From: Haloferula luteola
GTDB taxonomy: Bacteria > Verrucomicrobiota > Verrucomicrobiia > Verrucomicrobiales > Akkermansiaceae
Length of the DNA stretch: 64,000 bases
NCBI RefSeq assembly: GCF_014201715.1
Contig: NZ_JACHFD010000003.1
Location: forward strand, 248,001-312,000
Direction: 5' to 3'
Under the pieces are notes generated by a model. It did not search any database and was not told the origin of the DNA. It saw only the letters and a list, made by a program, of their open reading frames with translations. This document shows positions 46,291 to 55,138 of this stretch, in pieces. Each line of letters opens with the position of its first letter. Within the stretch, counting starts at the first letter, position 1. A program made the position numbers and the translations under genes.

Positions 46291-47723
46291 AGCGCCCATT
46301 CCACTCCATTCGCTGGCGCTTGCTCCTCTGGCACTCGCTCGTCTCCCTTGGCCTCGTAGTCGCCGTCTGGCTCCTCGCCAATCGCTTGAGCACTCGCGAT
46401 CGCATGGAGCGAATCGACCGCGACCTCCACGATCACGAAAAGTCCTTCTACCGAGGCGTCTTCGCTCCCAAGAACTCGTCCAACGACAAAGACGGGCCTC
46501 CCTCCCTCGATGACATCCGAGACCGACTCCGCTCGCTGGGCAACCCCGCCATCGATCCCCCGGAGTTCCGCGACCTTTTCAAATCCGATCCCGCGGGCAC
46601 CTACATCGTCGTCTGGGACAGTGACGGCTCCTCGCTCTTCACCTCTCCCAATGCCCCAGCGGGTCTCACCCGCCCTACCAAGGTGCGCCCGGAACGCTCC
46701 GAGCGCTCCGTATGCGATCGAGGAACTTTACACGAACTCCACAGTGCCCACCCCTCCGGTATCATCACCGTGATTGGTCGGGATATCTCCACCGAACTGG
46801 GAGCTCTTTACCGATTTCGCATCCTTCTCGCCGTTGGCGGTGCCTCGATCCTCCTCGCCGCCATCGCAGGCGGTTGGTGGCTCGCCGGCCGCGCCCTCAA
46901 ACCCATCCATACCATCTCACAAACCGCCTCCCGCATCGCTGCGGGGAAACTGGAAGAACGCATCGCCATCCCCGACCGCGACAACGAGTTGGACCAACTC
47001 GCCCACGTCCTGAACGACACCTTCGATCGCCTCGCCTCGGGCATAGAGCGCCAAAAACGCTTCACCGCCGATGCCTCCCACGAGCTCCGCACTCCGTTGA
47101 CCATCATCCTCACGGAAACCCAACGGGCCCTCCGCTCCGAACGCGACCCCGCCCAGTACCGGCAGTTTCTCGAAAACTGCCAAACGGCAGCTCAGCGCAT
47201 GCGCGGGATCGTCGATTCCCTCCTCGTACTGGACCGCCATGATGTCGGCGCCGAATCACGAGCCCATCGTCCCTGCGATCTGGCGGAAATTGCCCGCGGC
47301 GTGACGGACCGCCTCGCCCCCCTCGCCCAAGAACGCGGCAGCAACCTTCATCGCCAGCTTTCACCTGCCCTCGTCGGAGGGGACCCTGAGTGGCTTGAAA
47401 CCGCCGTTCAAAACCTCCTTTCCAATGCACTCTCCCATCCTCCTGCAGGCACCTCGGTCTCCGTTCGCTGCGGCCACCGGGGAGGAGAAAGCTATGTGGA
47501 AGTCCACGACGAAGGTCCCGGCATCCCGCAGGAACATTTGCCTCGGCTTTTCGACCGATTCTATCGGGTCGACCGCGCTCGCACCCAAACTCAGGGACAT
47601 ACCGGACTTGGGCTCGCCATTGTTCAAACCATCGCCACCGCCCACCACGGACGGCTCGAGGTCACCAGCAACGCCGGGCAGGGCACCACCTTTTGCCTGA
47701 CATTTCCTCATCTCCCTTCATGA
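46287..47723 (+). CDS. Sensor histidine kinase
   Basis: A 478-residue membrane sensor kinase: two membrane helices (about 10-30 and 175-198) flank a periplasmic sensor of about 140 residues, followed by a HAMP domain, the phospho-acceptor His265 (DASHELRTPLT), and an ATPase domain with NLLSNALSHPP, DEGPGIP and TGLGLAI. It phosphorylates the response regulator encoded immediately upstream. The sensed signal is unknown. Its stop overlaps a weak copy of the nitrate-cluster palindrome. Confidence 0.94.
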   Translation: MKRPFHSIRWRLLLWHSLVSLGLVVAVWLLANRLSTRDRMERIDRDLHDHEKSFYRGVFAPKNSSNDKDGPPSLDDIRDRLRSLGNPAIDPPEFRDLFKSDPAGTYIVVWDSDGSSLFTSPNAPAGLTRPTKVRPERSERSVCDRGTLHELHSAHPSGIITVIGRDISTELGALYRFRILLAVGGASILLAAIAGGWWLAGRALKPIHTISQTASRIAAGKLEERIAIPDRDNELDQLAHVLNDTFDRLASGIERQKRFTADASHELRTPLTIILTETQRALRSERDPAQYRQFLENCQTAAQRMRGIVDSLLVLDRHDVGAESRAHRPCDLAEIARGVTDRLAPLAQERGSNLHRQLSPALVGGDPEWLETAVQNLLSNALSHPPAGTSVSVRCGHRGGESYVEVHDEGPGIPQEHLPRLFDRFYRVDRARTQTQGHTGLGLAIVQTIATAHHGRLEVTSNAGQGTTFCLTFPHLPS

Positions 47724-47734
47724 ATCCGCATCAT
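47720..47734. promoter_or_regulatory. Weak copy of the nitrate-cluster palindrome before the nitrate reductase
   Basis: ATGAA-TCCGC-ATCAT keeps the ATGA/TCAT ends and the T-N11-A spacing but has changed inner arm bases compared with ATGAG-N5-CTCAT. It ends 83 bases before the nitrate reductase start. Confidence 0.3.
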
Positions 47735-47817
47735 CAGGTGCATGACCCCATCTCCGGAGCCTCCGGTTGATCCCGGACGGAATCCGCACACCTCGTGCTA
47801 GCATCGGTCACTCCGCC

Positions 47818-50082
47818 ATGCTTGCCCGCCTGCTCAAACAGCACACCGGCCCGCTCACCCGCGATCTGGTGCAAACCCCTGGATCATTTGGCCTCGGCAA
47901 AGTGCCCGAGCGCCTCAAACCCGTCGGCACAACGACCTCGATCTGCGGATACTGCGCGACGGGTTGCCAACTAAAGCTTCATCTCGACGCCAGCGGTCGC
48001 GCGATCAACCTCAGCCCTCAGGCCCACTATCCCGTCAATCTCGGCATGGCATGCCCGAAAGGCTGGCAGGCTCTCGACCCCCTTGATGCTCCCGACCGCG
48101 GCACCACCCCTCTCCGGCGCACGGCTCAGGGCGATTTCGAATCCATCGACTGGGCAACAGCCGTCGAAACATTCGTTCATCGATTCAAAAGCATCCAACA
48201 GCGCCACGGCCACCATTCGGCCGCTTTCCTCTCCACCGGCCAGATTCCCTTCGAAGAGATGGCCTTCCTCGGTTGCCTTTGGAAGTTCGGCATGGGCTTC
48301 CATCACGGCGATGCCAATACCCGACAGTGCATGGCCACCGCCGTCAGCGCCTACAAGCAATCCTTTGGCTTCGACGCCCCTCCCTACACCTATGCCGACT
48401 TTGAAGAGAGCGATGTCATTGTGCTCGTCGGCGCGAATCTATGCATCGCCCACCCCATTCTCTGGCAGCGCATCGTGCGCAATCCACGCTCCCCAAAAAT
48501 CATCGTCATCGACCCCCGCGCAACGGAAACCGCGCAAGCCGCAGATCAGCATCTTCCCCTTCGCCCCAAGGGAGACCTCCCCCTCTACTACGCTCTTGCT
48601 CACTGCATCATCCGTGATGGGCGCATCGATTCCAACTCACTCGAACGCACCGAAGGCTTTGAGGAGTTCCGCCATTTCGTTCGCGATTACTCTCCCGCGG
48701 CCGTCGCCGAAGCCACCGGGATCGACTCCGACACCATCGAAACCCTGGCCCACCAGGTCTCCGAGCCGGGCAAGCGCGTCTCCTGGTGGTGGACGATGGG
48801 CGTGAACCAATCCTACGAGGGAGTTCGTACCGCCCAGGCCATCATCAATTTGTGCCTAATGACCGGGAACATCGGTCGTCCAGGCACCGGCCCCAATTCC
48901 ATTACCGGGCAATGCAACGCCATGGGTTCCCGGCTCTTTTCCAACACCACCTCACTCGTCGGTGGTCACGACTTCGCCAACCCGGAACATCGCCTGAAAG
49001 TTTCCAGAATTCTGGGAATACCGCTCGATGCGATTCCCTCCTCCCCCTCCCTCGCCTACGATCAAATCCTCGACGCAGCCGAACGGGGCGAAATCAAAGG
49101 CTTGTGGATCGTCGCCACCAATCCATTCCACTCTTGGATTGATTCTGGAAGACTCGCCGCGCTTCGCGAAAAGCTCGAGTTTCTCGTCGTTCAGGACATG
49201 TATTCGACGACCGAGTCGGCACAGGTAGCGGACCTGTTCCTGCCCGCCGCCGGGTGGGGCGAAAAGCAAGGTTGCTTCATCAACTCCGAACGCCGGATTG
49301 GCACCCTCAAGGCCGTTCGCACACCCCCGGGTCAGGCCCTAGCCGATTTTAGAATCTTTCGGCTGCTGGCACACGCCTGGGGTTGCGATTCTTGGTTCGA
49401 CTCATGGACCGATCCTGAAGCGGCTTTTCTTCAACTCCGTGACCTCACCCTTGACCGGCCCTGTGACATCACCGGGATCCGCGACTATCAGCACATCGAT
49501 CAATCCGGAGGCATCCAATGGCCTTACCCAAAATCGATGACGACCCCTCCTCATCCAACCCACGCAGATCGGGTCGGTGAACTCACTGAACGCCGCCTTT
49601 TCGCCGACTGGAACTACTACACCCCTACTGGAAAAGCTCGAATCCACTTCTCTCCTCCGGCCCCACCTCCTGAACCTCCCAACGCCGACTTTCCCTTCCT
49701 CCTTCTCACTGGCCGGGGCTCAAGCAGTCAGTGGCATACCCAGACTCGCACCGCAAAATCCGATATCCTGCGAAAACTCTCTCCACAGGAAGCCTACCTT
49801 GAGATCCATCCTGAGGACGCCGCCATTCTCGGCATCGCCGCCAACGATCCCGTCAAAGTGAGCTCGCGCCGGGGTGAAATCATCGTCGCCGCCTACCTTG
49901 CGCCCACCATGCAACGTGGCCAGGTGTTCCTTCCGATGCACGATCGTCGAGTCAATCAGCTCACCCACCCGTCCTTCGATGCCCATTCCCGCCAGCCGAA
50001 CTACAAGGCTTGTGCCGTTCAGATCTCCTCAGCCAAGACCTCGTCTCCCAGCAAAAAATCGAGAACGTCTCCCGCCGAATAG
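47818..50082 (+). CDS. nasA: Assimilatory nitrate reductase, molybdopterin catalytic subunit
   Basis: A 754-residue molybdenum bis-MGD oxidoreductase of the NarB/NasA group, reducing nitrate to nitrite in the cytoplasm. The [4Fe-4S] ligands are Cys43, Cys46, Cys50 and Cys79 (CGYCATGC, then MACPKG), and the molybdenum-binding cysteine is Cys171 (NTRQCMATA). [15 protein letters not shown] and [15 protein letters not shown] are cofactor-binding motifs. No Tat signal, no C-terminal iron-sulfur extra domain. ATG 47818 was chosen over TTG 47767. Its 3' end overlaps the convergent next gene by 64 bases. It is the catalytic gene of the cluster but lies 8.7 kb from nirA's neighbour. Confidence 0.92.
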   Translation: MLARLLKQHTGPLTRDLVQTPGSFGLGKVPERLKPVGTTTSICGYCATGCQLKLHLDASGRAINLSPQAHYPVNLGMACPKGWQALDPLDAPDRGTTPLRRTAQGDFESIDWATAVETFVHRFKSIQQRHGHHSAAFLSTGQIPFEEMAFLGCLWKFGMGFHHGDANTRQCMATAVSAYKQSFGFDAPPYTYADFEESDVIVLVGANLCIAHPILWQRIVRNPRSPKIIVIDPRATETAQAADQHLPLRPKGDLPLYYALAHCIIRDGRIDSNSLERTEGFEEFRHFVRDYSPAAVAEATGIDSDTIETLAHQVSEPGKRVSWWWTMGVNQSYEGVRTAQAIINLCLMTGNIGRPGTGPNSITGQCNAMGSRLFSNTTSLVGGHDFANPEHRLKVSRILGIPLDAIPSSPSLAYDQILDAAERGEIKGLWIVATNPFHSWIDSGRLAALREKLEFLVVQDMYSTTESAQVADLFLPAAGWGEKQGCFINSERRIGTLKAVRTPPGQALADFRIFRLLAHAWGCDSWFDSWTDPEAAFLQLRDLTLDRPCDITGIRDYQHIDQSGGIQWPYPKSMTTPPHPTHADRVGELTERRLFADWNYYTPTGKARIHFSPPAPPPEPPNADFPFLLLTGRGSSSQWHTQTRTAKSDILRKLSPQEAYLEIHPEDAAILGIAANDPVKVSSRRGEIIVAAYLAPTMQRGQVFLPMHDRRVNQLTHPSFDAHSRQPNYKACAVQISSAKTSSPSKKSRTSPAE

Positions 50083-51449
50083 CCCTTGGATCCCGGAGCG
50101 GCCAGCTTCCGAATCCCCGACAGATCCTTGCCACACGTCAACAAAGGCTGCTCGGTTTCCTCGGCACGCCGTTGCCCCAATCCAATGTTTGCCATCAGGC
50201 TGTTGCACAGACATTTCCGCCCAGCGGTCTCTTCGATTCGACCTCCCTTCTTCTGAAAGTCCAGCGGTTGTTCCGCCGGGCACCTCCAGCCCACCGAGCC
50301 ATCTTCCCGTTCGTAGGCCTCCCGCAGATAGCCCAAGTCGCAGATCCTCTGCCGCTCCTCGTAGATCTCCGCCTCTGACAATGACCCCGGAGCCGTCAGC
50401 ACCTGAAATGGGAACCCGGTAGGAGATGCCGCCGGATCCCGGAAAACTTTCTCCTCTCCCGCCAACGCCGATTTGATCGCTGCCTGCTTCAGGTCTTCCC
50501 GAAGACCCGACTCCTCGCAAAAAGCAAACAAACTGCCGAGCTGAATTCCTTCCGCACCATCCGCCCGTGCCTCTTGCAACTTTTCCGGGCTGCCTTGGGA
50601 ACCGGCCACCCAGAACGGCAAGCCCAGTGCCCGAATCGCGGCGCGATCCACCTCATCACGCGGTCCATACATCGGTTCACCCTCCTCGCTCAACTTCAGG
50701 GCGCCACGCGGCGGAGCATTGTGGCCTCCCGCCGTGGCATCCTCAACGACCAGACCATTCACTCCGCCTTGGCACTTCTTGACCAACATCGAGGCCAAGG
50801 TGACCGACGACACGATCGGGAAAAACAAAGGACGCTGAAGCTCCGGAGTTTCTCCCGGAAACCACCTTTTCGGATCCAACCGCATCTTGTGATCCCCCCC
50901 CGCTCCCGTAACATGAAGACTGAATTCCACCGGCTCCCATGCCGCCAAGCGGTCAAGAATCGATGGAATCTCCAACGGAATCCCTGCACCGATCAAAACC
51001 ACACTGACCCCCGCCAACATCGCCCCCAGCAACGAGGGCAACATCGGTGTCTGGATCTTGTGCAGGAAATTGATGCCGACCCATCCCTGATGCCCTTCCT
51101 TCGCCAGAAACACCTCCGCAAAGTTGGCCACCACCATCAACTCTTCCAATGCCTGGCCCTGACGATCTCCCACCATGGGCTTTGCCGCGAACGCCTTGGT
51201 CTCCGGTTTGCCCCCTTCCACGAAATAGCGGTCAATCACCCGTTCCGCCATCTCCCTCCCGGGAAACGCCGCCAAGGCCCGCCGCATATGACCGCCCGGA
51301 TCCCCCGCTTGCAGGCGCCGCGTCAGGATCAGGTCGATCGCCGTTCCCGACACCACGCCCAATTGTCCTCGCAACGCCACCGCTTTCGCCAGACGCCAAT
51401 TCGAAATGCCGAGGCCCATGCCTCCTTGAATGATTCGGGGAAGTTCCAT
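50019..51449 (-). CDS. Nitronate monooxygenase-like FMN protein
   Basis: A 476-residue TIM-barrel flavoprotein of the nitronate monooxygenase / 2-nitropropane dioxygenase family: [16 protein letters not shown] at the start, [13 protein letters not shown] as FMN-binding and [32 protein letters not shown]-terminal tail of about 100 residues has [14 protein letters not shown] and [10 protein letters not shown], longer than typical NMO. ATG 51449 gives [10 protein letters not shown]; the longer frame adds no family motif. It detoxifies nitroalkane propionate nitronate in known members; its role here is unproven. It overlaps the nitrate reductase gene end. Confidence 0.8.
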   Translation of the reverse strand: MELPRIIQGGMGLGISNWRLAKAVALRGQLGVVSGTAIDLILTRRLQAGDPGGHMRRALAAFPGREMAERVIDRYFVEGGKPETKAFAAKPMVGDRQGQALEELMVVANFAEVFLAKEGHQGWVGINFLHKIQTPMLPSLLGAMLAGVSVVLIGAGIPLEIPSILDRLAAWEPVEFSLHVTGAGGDHKMRLDPKRWFPGETPELQRPLFFPIVSSVTLASMLVKKCQGGVNGLVVEDATAGGHNAPPRGALKLSEEGEPMYGPRDEVDRAAIRALGLPFWVAGSQGSPEKLQEARADGAEGIQLGSLFAFCEESGLREDLKQAAIKSALAGEEKVFRDPAASPTGFPFQVLTAPGSLSEAEIYEERQRICDLGYLREAYEREDGSVGWRCPAEQPLDFQKKGGRIEETAGRKCLCNSLMANIGLGQRRAEETEQPLLTCGKDLSGIRKLAAPGSKGYSAGDVLDFLLGDEVLAEEI

Positions 51450-51613
51450 GAGAAATCCAGGTGCCCCCGCAGCTGGCGGCGGCCAAACCCGATCCTTCGG
51501 TCCCGTCACCGCTCGGTGAAGATCATTCGCTTCCACCCGCAAGAGCCGCGACGACTTCCGCAACCCGTGCGCAGGCCCTTGATGTTTCCTCCCCATCCAA
51601 CGATGATCCTCCC

Positions 51614-52105
51614 GTGAGTGCGACGATCCATCAGCTCTTCACCTCGCCGGGGCACAACTTCTACGGCCACCACGGCGGACCCGCCGGAACCCACGAATCG
51701 ATCGAGCACGACTCCATCGAACTCGTCGCGGGCAGGGGGATCCGTGGCGACCGTTTCTTCGACTACAAAGAGAACTACAAAGGCCAAATCACCTTCATCG
51801 ACCTCGCGGTCGTCGAAGCGATTCGGGAACACGCCCAAGCCCCCCACCTCCCGGCCTCCGCCTTCCGGCGCAATGCGGTCGTTTCCAACATCGATCTCAA
51901 CGCCCTTATCGGCGAACGTTTCTGCCTCAATGGACTTCTCTTTGAGGGCACTCAGGAATGCAGCCCTTGCTATTGGATGGACGAAGCCACGGGCACCGAT
52001 GGCACCGAAGCCCTGATGAAAAATCGCGGCGGTCTGCGTTGTCGCATTCTAGAATCCGGCATCCTCACCACCGGCCCTGCCACTCTCGAGATCCCAGCCC
52101 TCTGA
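51614..52105 (+). CDS. MOSC-domain protein
   Basis: A 163-residue protein with a MOSC domain (molybdenum cofactor sulfurase C-terminal fold): VAGRGIRGDRFFDYKENYKGQ, RRNAVVSNIDLNALIGERF, and a conserved cysteine in ECSPCYWMD. Such proteins bind molybdenum cofactor or its sulfur. GTG 51614 (MSATIHQLF) was chosen; the frame opens at 51461 but those codons lack family features. It is 7 bases upstream of moeA and probably in its operon, divergent from the NMO-like gene. Confidence 0.8.
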   Translation: MSATIHQLFTSPGHNFYGHHGGPAGTHESIEHDSIELVAGRGIRGDRFFDYKENYKGQITFIDLAVVEAIREHAQAPHLPASAFRRNAVVSNIDLNALIGERFCLNGLLFEGTQECSPCYWMDEATGTDGTEALMKNRGGLRCRILESGILTTGPATLEIPAL

Positions 52106-52112
52106 CATCCTC

Positions 52113-53288
52113 GTGGACGACCCCATCACTCCCGCCGAAGCCGATGCGATCATCGCATCCTCCCTCTGGCAACCCGCGACTGATCGGGTCTCCCTCGTCG
52201 AGGCCGTCGGCCGCACCCTAACCCGTGCCATCCATGCCGACCGCGACCTCCCCCCTTATGCTCGCGCCATGATGGACGGGGTGGCCTTCTCCTCCTCCTC
52301 ACCACCCCATTGGATTCAGGGCCTACACGCTGCCGGCGACCCACCGCCCACGGCCTTGTCCGCCGAGCATGCGTGGGAAATCATGACTGGGGCCTGTGTT
52401 CCGGCCGATTGCGACACCGTCGTTCCCTACGAAGACATCACTCTCGAACCGCAGGGCGAAGAGCTTCAAATTCTTCAAATACTAGAAACTTATGAACCCG
52501 GCCAGTACATCCACCCAACTGGCAGCGATGCCCTATCGGGAGAAGTGCTGGTCCCAGCCGATCGGATCATCGGACCCGCCGAAATCGCCATTGCCGCCTC
52601 CGTCGGGCTCACTGAGCTTGAAGTGGCAGCGCGACCACGCATCGCATTGATTTCCAGCGGAGATGAGGCCATTCCTGTCGCCGATCACCCTCAGCCCTGG
52701 CAAATTCGCCGTTCCAACGGTCCGATGCTCGAAGCTCTGCTGCGTCGCGCTAGCCATGTTCCTCGCCTCGTCCGCCATGTTCCGGACGATGCCGATGTCG
52801 CCCGCGACGACCTTCACGACGCCCTCGCCCAATCGGACCTCGTCATCCTTTGCGGCGGCATCTCCAAGGGCAAACGGGACCTGATTCGCCCCCTCCTGGA
52901 AGAAAAACTCGGTCCCCCCGCCTTTCATGGTGTTTTCCAGCGCCCTGGGAAACCCCTGGCATTCTGGTCGGGGCCACCTCTGGTCTTCGCCCTTCCCGGA
53001 AATCCTGTCTCTGTCCTGGCCACCTTCACTCGCTACGTTCTGCCCGCACTCAGCCAACTCGAAGGAAGCGACCTTCAGGTACCGACCCGACCATCTCCAC
53101 CAGAGCTCCAGCCCCTCCCTCACCTGACCTGGTTGCTGGCCCTCGACGCCGCCGGCAACCCTCTCCCTCCTCGCAACTCCGGGGATTTTGTCTCCATCTC
53201 TGGAGCCGCCGGGTTTCTGGAAGTCCCGCCTGCACCCGATTGCACCGATCGTCTGCACCTCCGTTTCTTTTCCTGCTCTCCATCCTGA
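52113..53288 (+). CDS. moeA: Molybdopterin molybdenumtransferase MoeA
   Basis: A 391-residue enzyme inserting molybdate into adenylated molybdopterin. Motifs: LPPYARAMMDGVAF at the start, GACVPADCDTVVPYE, ISSGDE in IALISSGDEAI, and FALPGNPVSVLATF near the end. GTG start 7 bases after the MOSC stop. It acts after MoaA-MoaC-MoaD/E; no MogA/MoaB adenylating gene was seen, so that step is encoded elsewhere or absent. Confidence 0.93.
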   Translation: MDDPITPAEADAIIASSLWQPATDRVSLVEAVGRTLTRAIHADRDLPPYARAMMDGVAFSSSSPPHWIQGLHAAGDPPPTALSAEHAWEIMTGACVPADCDTVVPYEDITLEPQGEELQILQILETYEPGQYIHPTGSDALSGEVLVPADRIIGPAEIAIAASVGLTELEVAARPRIALISSGDEAIPVADHPQPWQIRRSNGPMLEALLRRASHVPRLVRHVPDDADVARDDLHDALAQSDLVILCGGISKGKRDLIRPLLEEKLGPPAFHGVFQRPGKPLAFWSGPPLVFALPGNPVSVLATFTRYVLPALSQLEGSDLQVPTRPSPPELQPLPHLTWLLALDAAGNPLPPRNSGDFVSISGAAGFLEVPPAPDCTDRLHLRFFSCSPS

Positions 53289-53300
53289 ATTCATCTCGCC

Positions 53301-53774
53301 ATGTCCCTGACCCACGTCGACGCCAACCATCACGCCAACATGGTCGATGTCTCCGCCAAGGAGATCACCCAACGCAGTGCCACCGCCGAAGCCCTAGTCA
53401 CCGTCAACGACGCCGTTTCCGCCCAGTTCGATGGCTCCGACCTGATCTCCAAGAAAGGGCCCGTCTTCCAAACCGCGATCCTCGCCGGTATCATGGCCGC
53501 CAAGCAGACCAGTCAACTCATTCCCCTCTGTCACCCTCTGCCGCTCGATAGCGTCAAAGTCGACATCACTTTCGCCGACCACACTGCCACGATCCATTGC
53601 ACAGCGCGAACCACCGGCAAGACCGGTGTCGAGATGGAAGCGCTCACCGGAGCCTCCGTCGCCGCCCTCACCCTGCACGACATGTGCAAGGCCCTCGACC
53701 CCGCCATCGTGATCTCTCAAATCCGGCTGCTCAAAAAAACGGGCGGCAAATCCGATTTTTTGGCCCAACCCTAA
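53301..53774 (+). CDS. moaC: Cyclic pyranopterin monophosphate synthase MoaC
   Basis: A 157-residue enzyme, acting after MoaA to form the cyclic pyranopterin. It opens with LTHVDANHHANMVDVSAKEITQR in pieces, has QLIPLCHPL (active-site region) and TGVEMEALTGASVAALTLHDMCKA, the strongest family signature, and ends KTGGKSDF. It starts 12 bases after moeA. Confidence 0.95.
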   Translation: MSLTHVDANHHANMVDVSAKEITQRSATAEALVTVNDAVSAQFDGSDLISKKGPVFQTAILAGIMAAKQTSQLIPLCHPLPLDSVKVDITFADHTATIHCTARTTGKTGVEMEALTGASVAALTLHDMCKALDPAIVISQIRLLKKTGGKSDFLAQP

Positions 53775-53787
53775 ACCGCCAGATCCA

Positions 53788-54600
53788 TTGAAAGCCCTCA
53801 TCCTCGCAGGTGGCCGCAGCCAGCGCATGGGTCGCGACAAAGCCACCCTTGAACGGCCCGATGGTCGCCGCCAACTCGACCACCTCATCTCGCTCCTCCA
53901 AACCGTCGGCACAGACGTCATTGTTTCCGCCAATCACCCGATCTCGCTGCCCCCAGAAGTCCCGATCCTTAAGGATCTGCGCCCGGGAGGAGGCCCCTTG
54001 GCGGCTCTCGAATCCTTCCACGCCGCCCACCCGGAAGATCCCGTTCTGCTCATCGGCTGCGACCTCTTCCTCCTCGACGCGCCCACCCTCAAGACCCTGA
54101 TCGATTCCTACGAAGATCCCGCCACCGCATTCCGCAACCGCCTTGACCAACGCGGAGAACCCCTCGCTGCCATTTATGCTCCCGCAGCCCTCGATCGCGT
54201 CCCACTCCTCCTCGATCACCAATCGTTTTGCGCCCGGCATTTTCTTGAATCCCTCAATCCCCTTCTTCTCGACCTTCCTCACCCCGTCGCCCTCGACAAC
54301 GCGAACACCCCTGTGGAACTCGACGAAGTCTTCGCCAAGATCACTTCAGGCGTTCACCCCAAGACGGTGAAAATCCTCTATTTCGCCAAACTTCGTGAAG
54401 CTCGTGGCCTCGACGAAGAGATTCTCGAAACCGTCGCCTGCACCGTCGGCGGGCTCTACGAGGAACTTCGTTTTCAACATCGACTGCCGCTCGCTTGGAA
54501 TGCCCTCCGCGCAGCCCGCAATGGCGACTTCTGCGACGGGTCCACACGCCTCGCCCCCGACGATGAAATTGTGTTCATCCCCCCCGTCGCAGGTGGCTGA
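53788..54600 (+). CDS. MobA-MoaD fusion protein
   Basis: A 270-residue fusion. Residues about 1-185 are MobA, the GTP:molybdopterin guanylyltransferase (LILAGGRSQRMGRDKATL, GGGPLAAL, IGCDLFLL), forming the MGD cofactor of nitrate reductase. Residues about 190-270 are MoaD (KILYFAKLREARG; ending PPVAGG), the sulfur carrier whose C-terminal GG is thiocarboxylated by MoeB. The GG is at the true C-terminus, so the fusion keeps it free. The TTG at 53788 is the only start near the glycine loop. A MoeB gene is not in the window. Confidence 0.88.
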   Translation: MKALILAGGRSQRMGRDKATLERPDGRRQLDHLISLLQTVGTDVIVSANHPISLPPEVPILKDLRPGGGPLAALESFHAAHPEDPVLLIGCDLFLLDAPTLKTLIDSYEDPATAFRNRLDQRGEPLAAIYAPAALDRVPLLLDHQSFCARHFLESLNPLLLDLPHPVALDNANTPVELDEVFAKITSGVHPKTVKILYFAKLREARGLDEEILETVACTVGGLYEELRFQHRLPLAWNALRAARNGDFCDGSTRLAPDDEIVFIPPVAGG

Positions 54601-54661
54601 TCTCAAAACTGCACCCCCTTCACTTGCCCATCTCTCCTGCCCGACTTCTTCGATTTCCTCG

Positions 54662-55084
54662 ATGTTCCGACTCCAGACCACTCCCCTGTCGCCCACCGAA
54701 CTCCGCGAAGCCACCATCGATCCCGCTGCCGGAGGCTTCTGCTCCTTTGAGGGCTGGGTTCGCAACCATCACCTCGGACGTCCGGTCGCCCGACTCGAAT
54801 ATGAAGCATATGTTCCCCTCGCAGAAAAAGAAGGAACGCGCATCCTTGATGAGGCCCGCGAACGCTTCTCCATCCTGCACGCTGTTTGCGTCCACCGCAC
54901 CGGCCCCATCGAAATCGGTGGCCTCGCCGTAGTCGTCTGCGTTTCCGCAGTGCATCGCGATGCCGCCTTCGAAGCCTGCCAATTCATCATCGATGAAGTG
55001 AAAGCCCGGGTTCCCATCTGGAAGAAGGAGTTCTTTACCGATGGCGAAGAGGGCTGGGTCCGCTGCGATCACTGTGGGCACTAA
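54662..55084 (+). CDS. moaE: Molybdopterin synthase catalytic subunit MoaE
   Basis: A 140-residue MoaE: GGFCSFEGWVRNHHLGRPV, LEYEAY, HRTGPIEIGG, VPIWKKEFFTDGEEGWV near the end, with the lysine used for thiocarboxylate transfer from MoaD. ATG 54662 was chosen; the longer frame from 54395 is a shadow of the MobA-MoaD gene. Completes the synthase together with the MoaD domain immediately upstream. Confidence 0.94.
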   Translation: MFRLQTTPLSPTELREATIDPAAGGFCSFEGWVRNHHLGRPVARLEYEAYVPLAEKEGTRILDEARERFSILHAVCVHRTGPIEIGGLAVVVCVSAVHRDAAFEACQFIIDEVKARVPIWKKEFFTDGEEGWVRCDHCGH

Positions 55085-55138
55085 AGACTCTTAGGATCGC
55101 CCCTTGCGCTCCCGGCTCGAGACCGCTCTGTTGCACCC

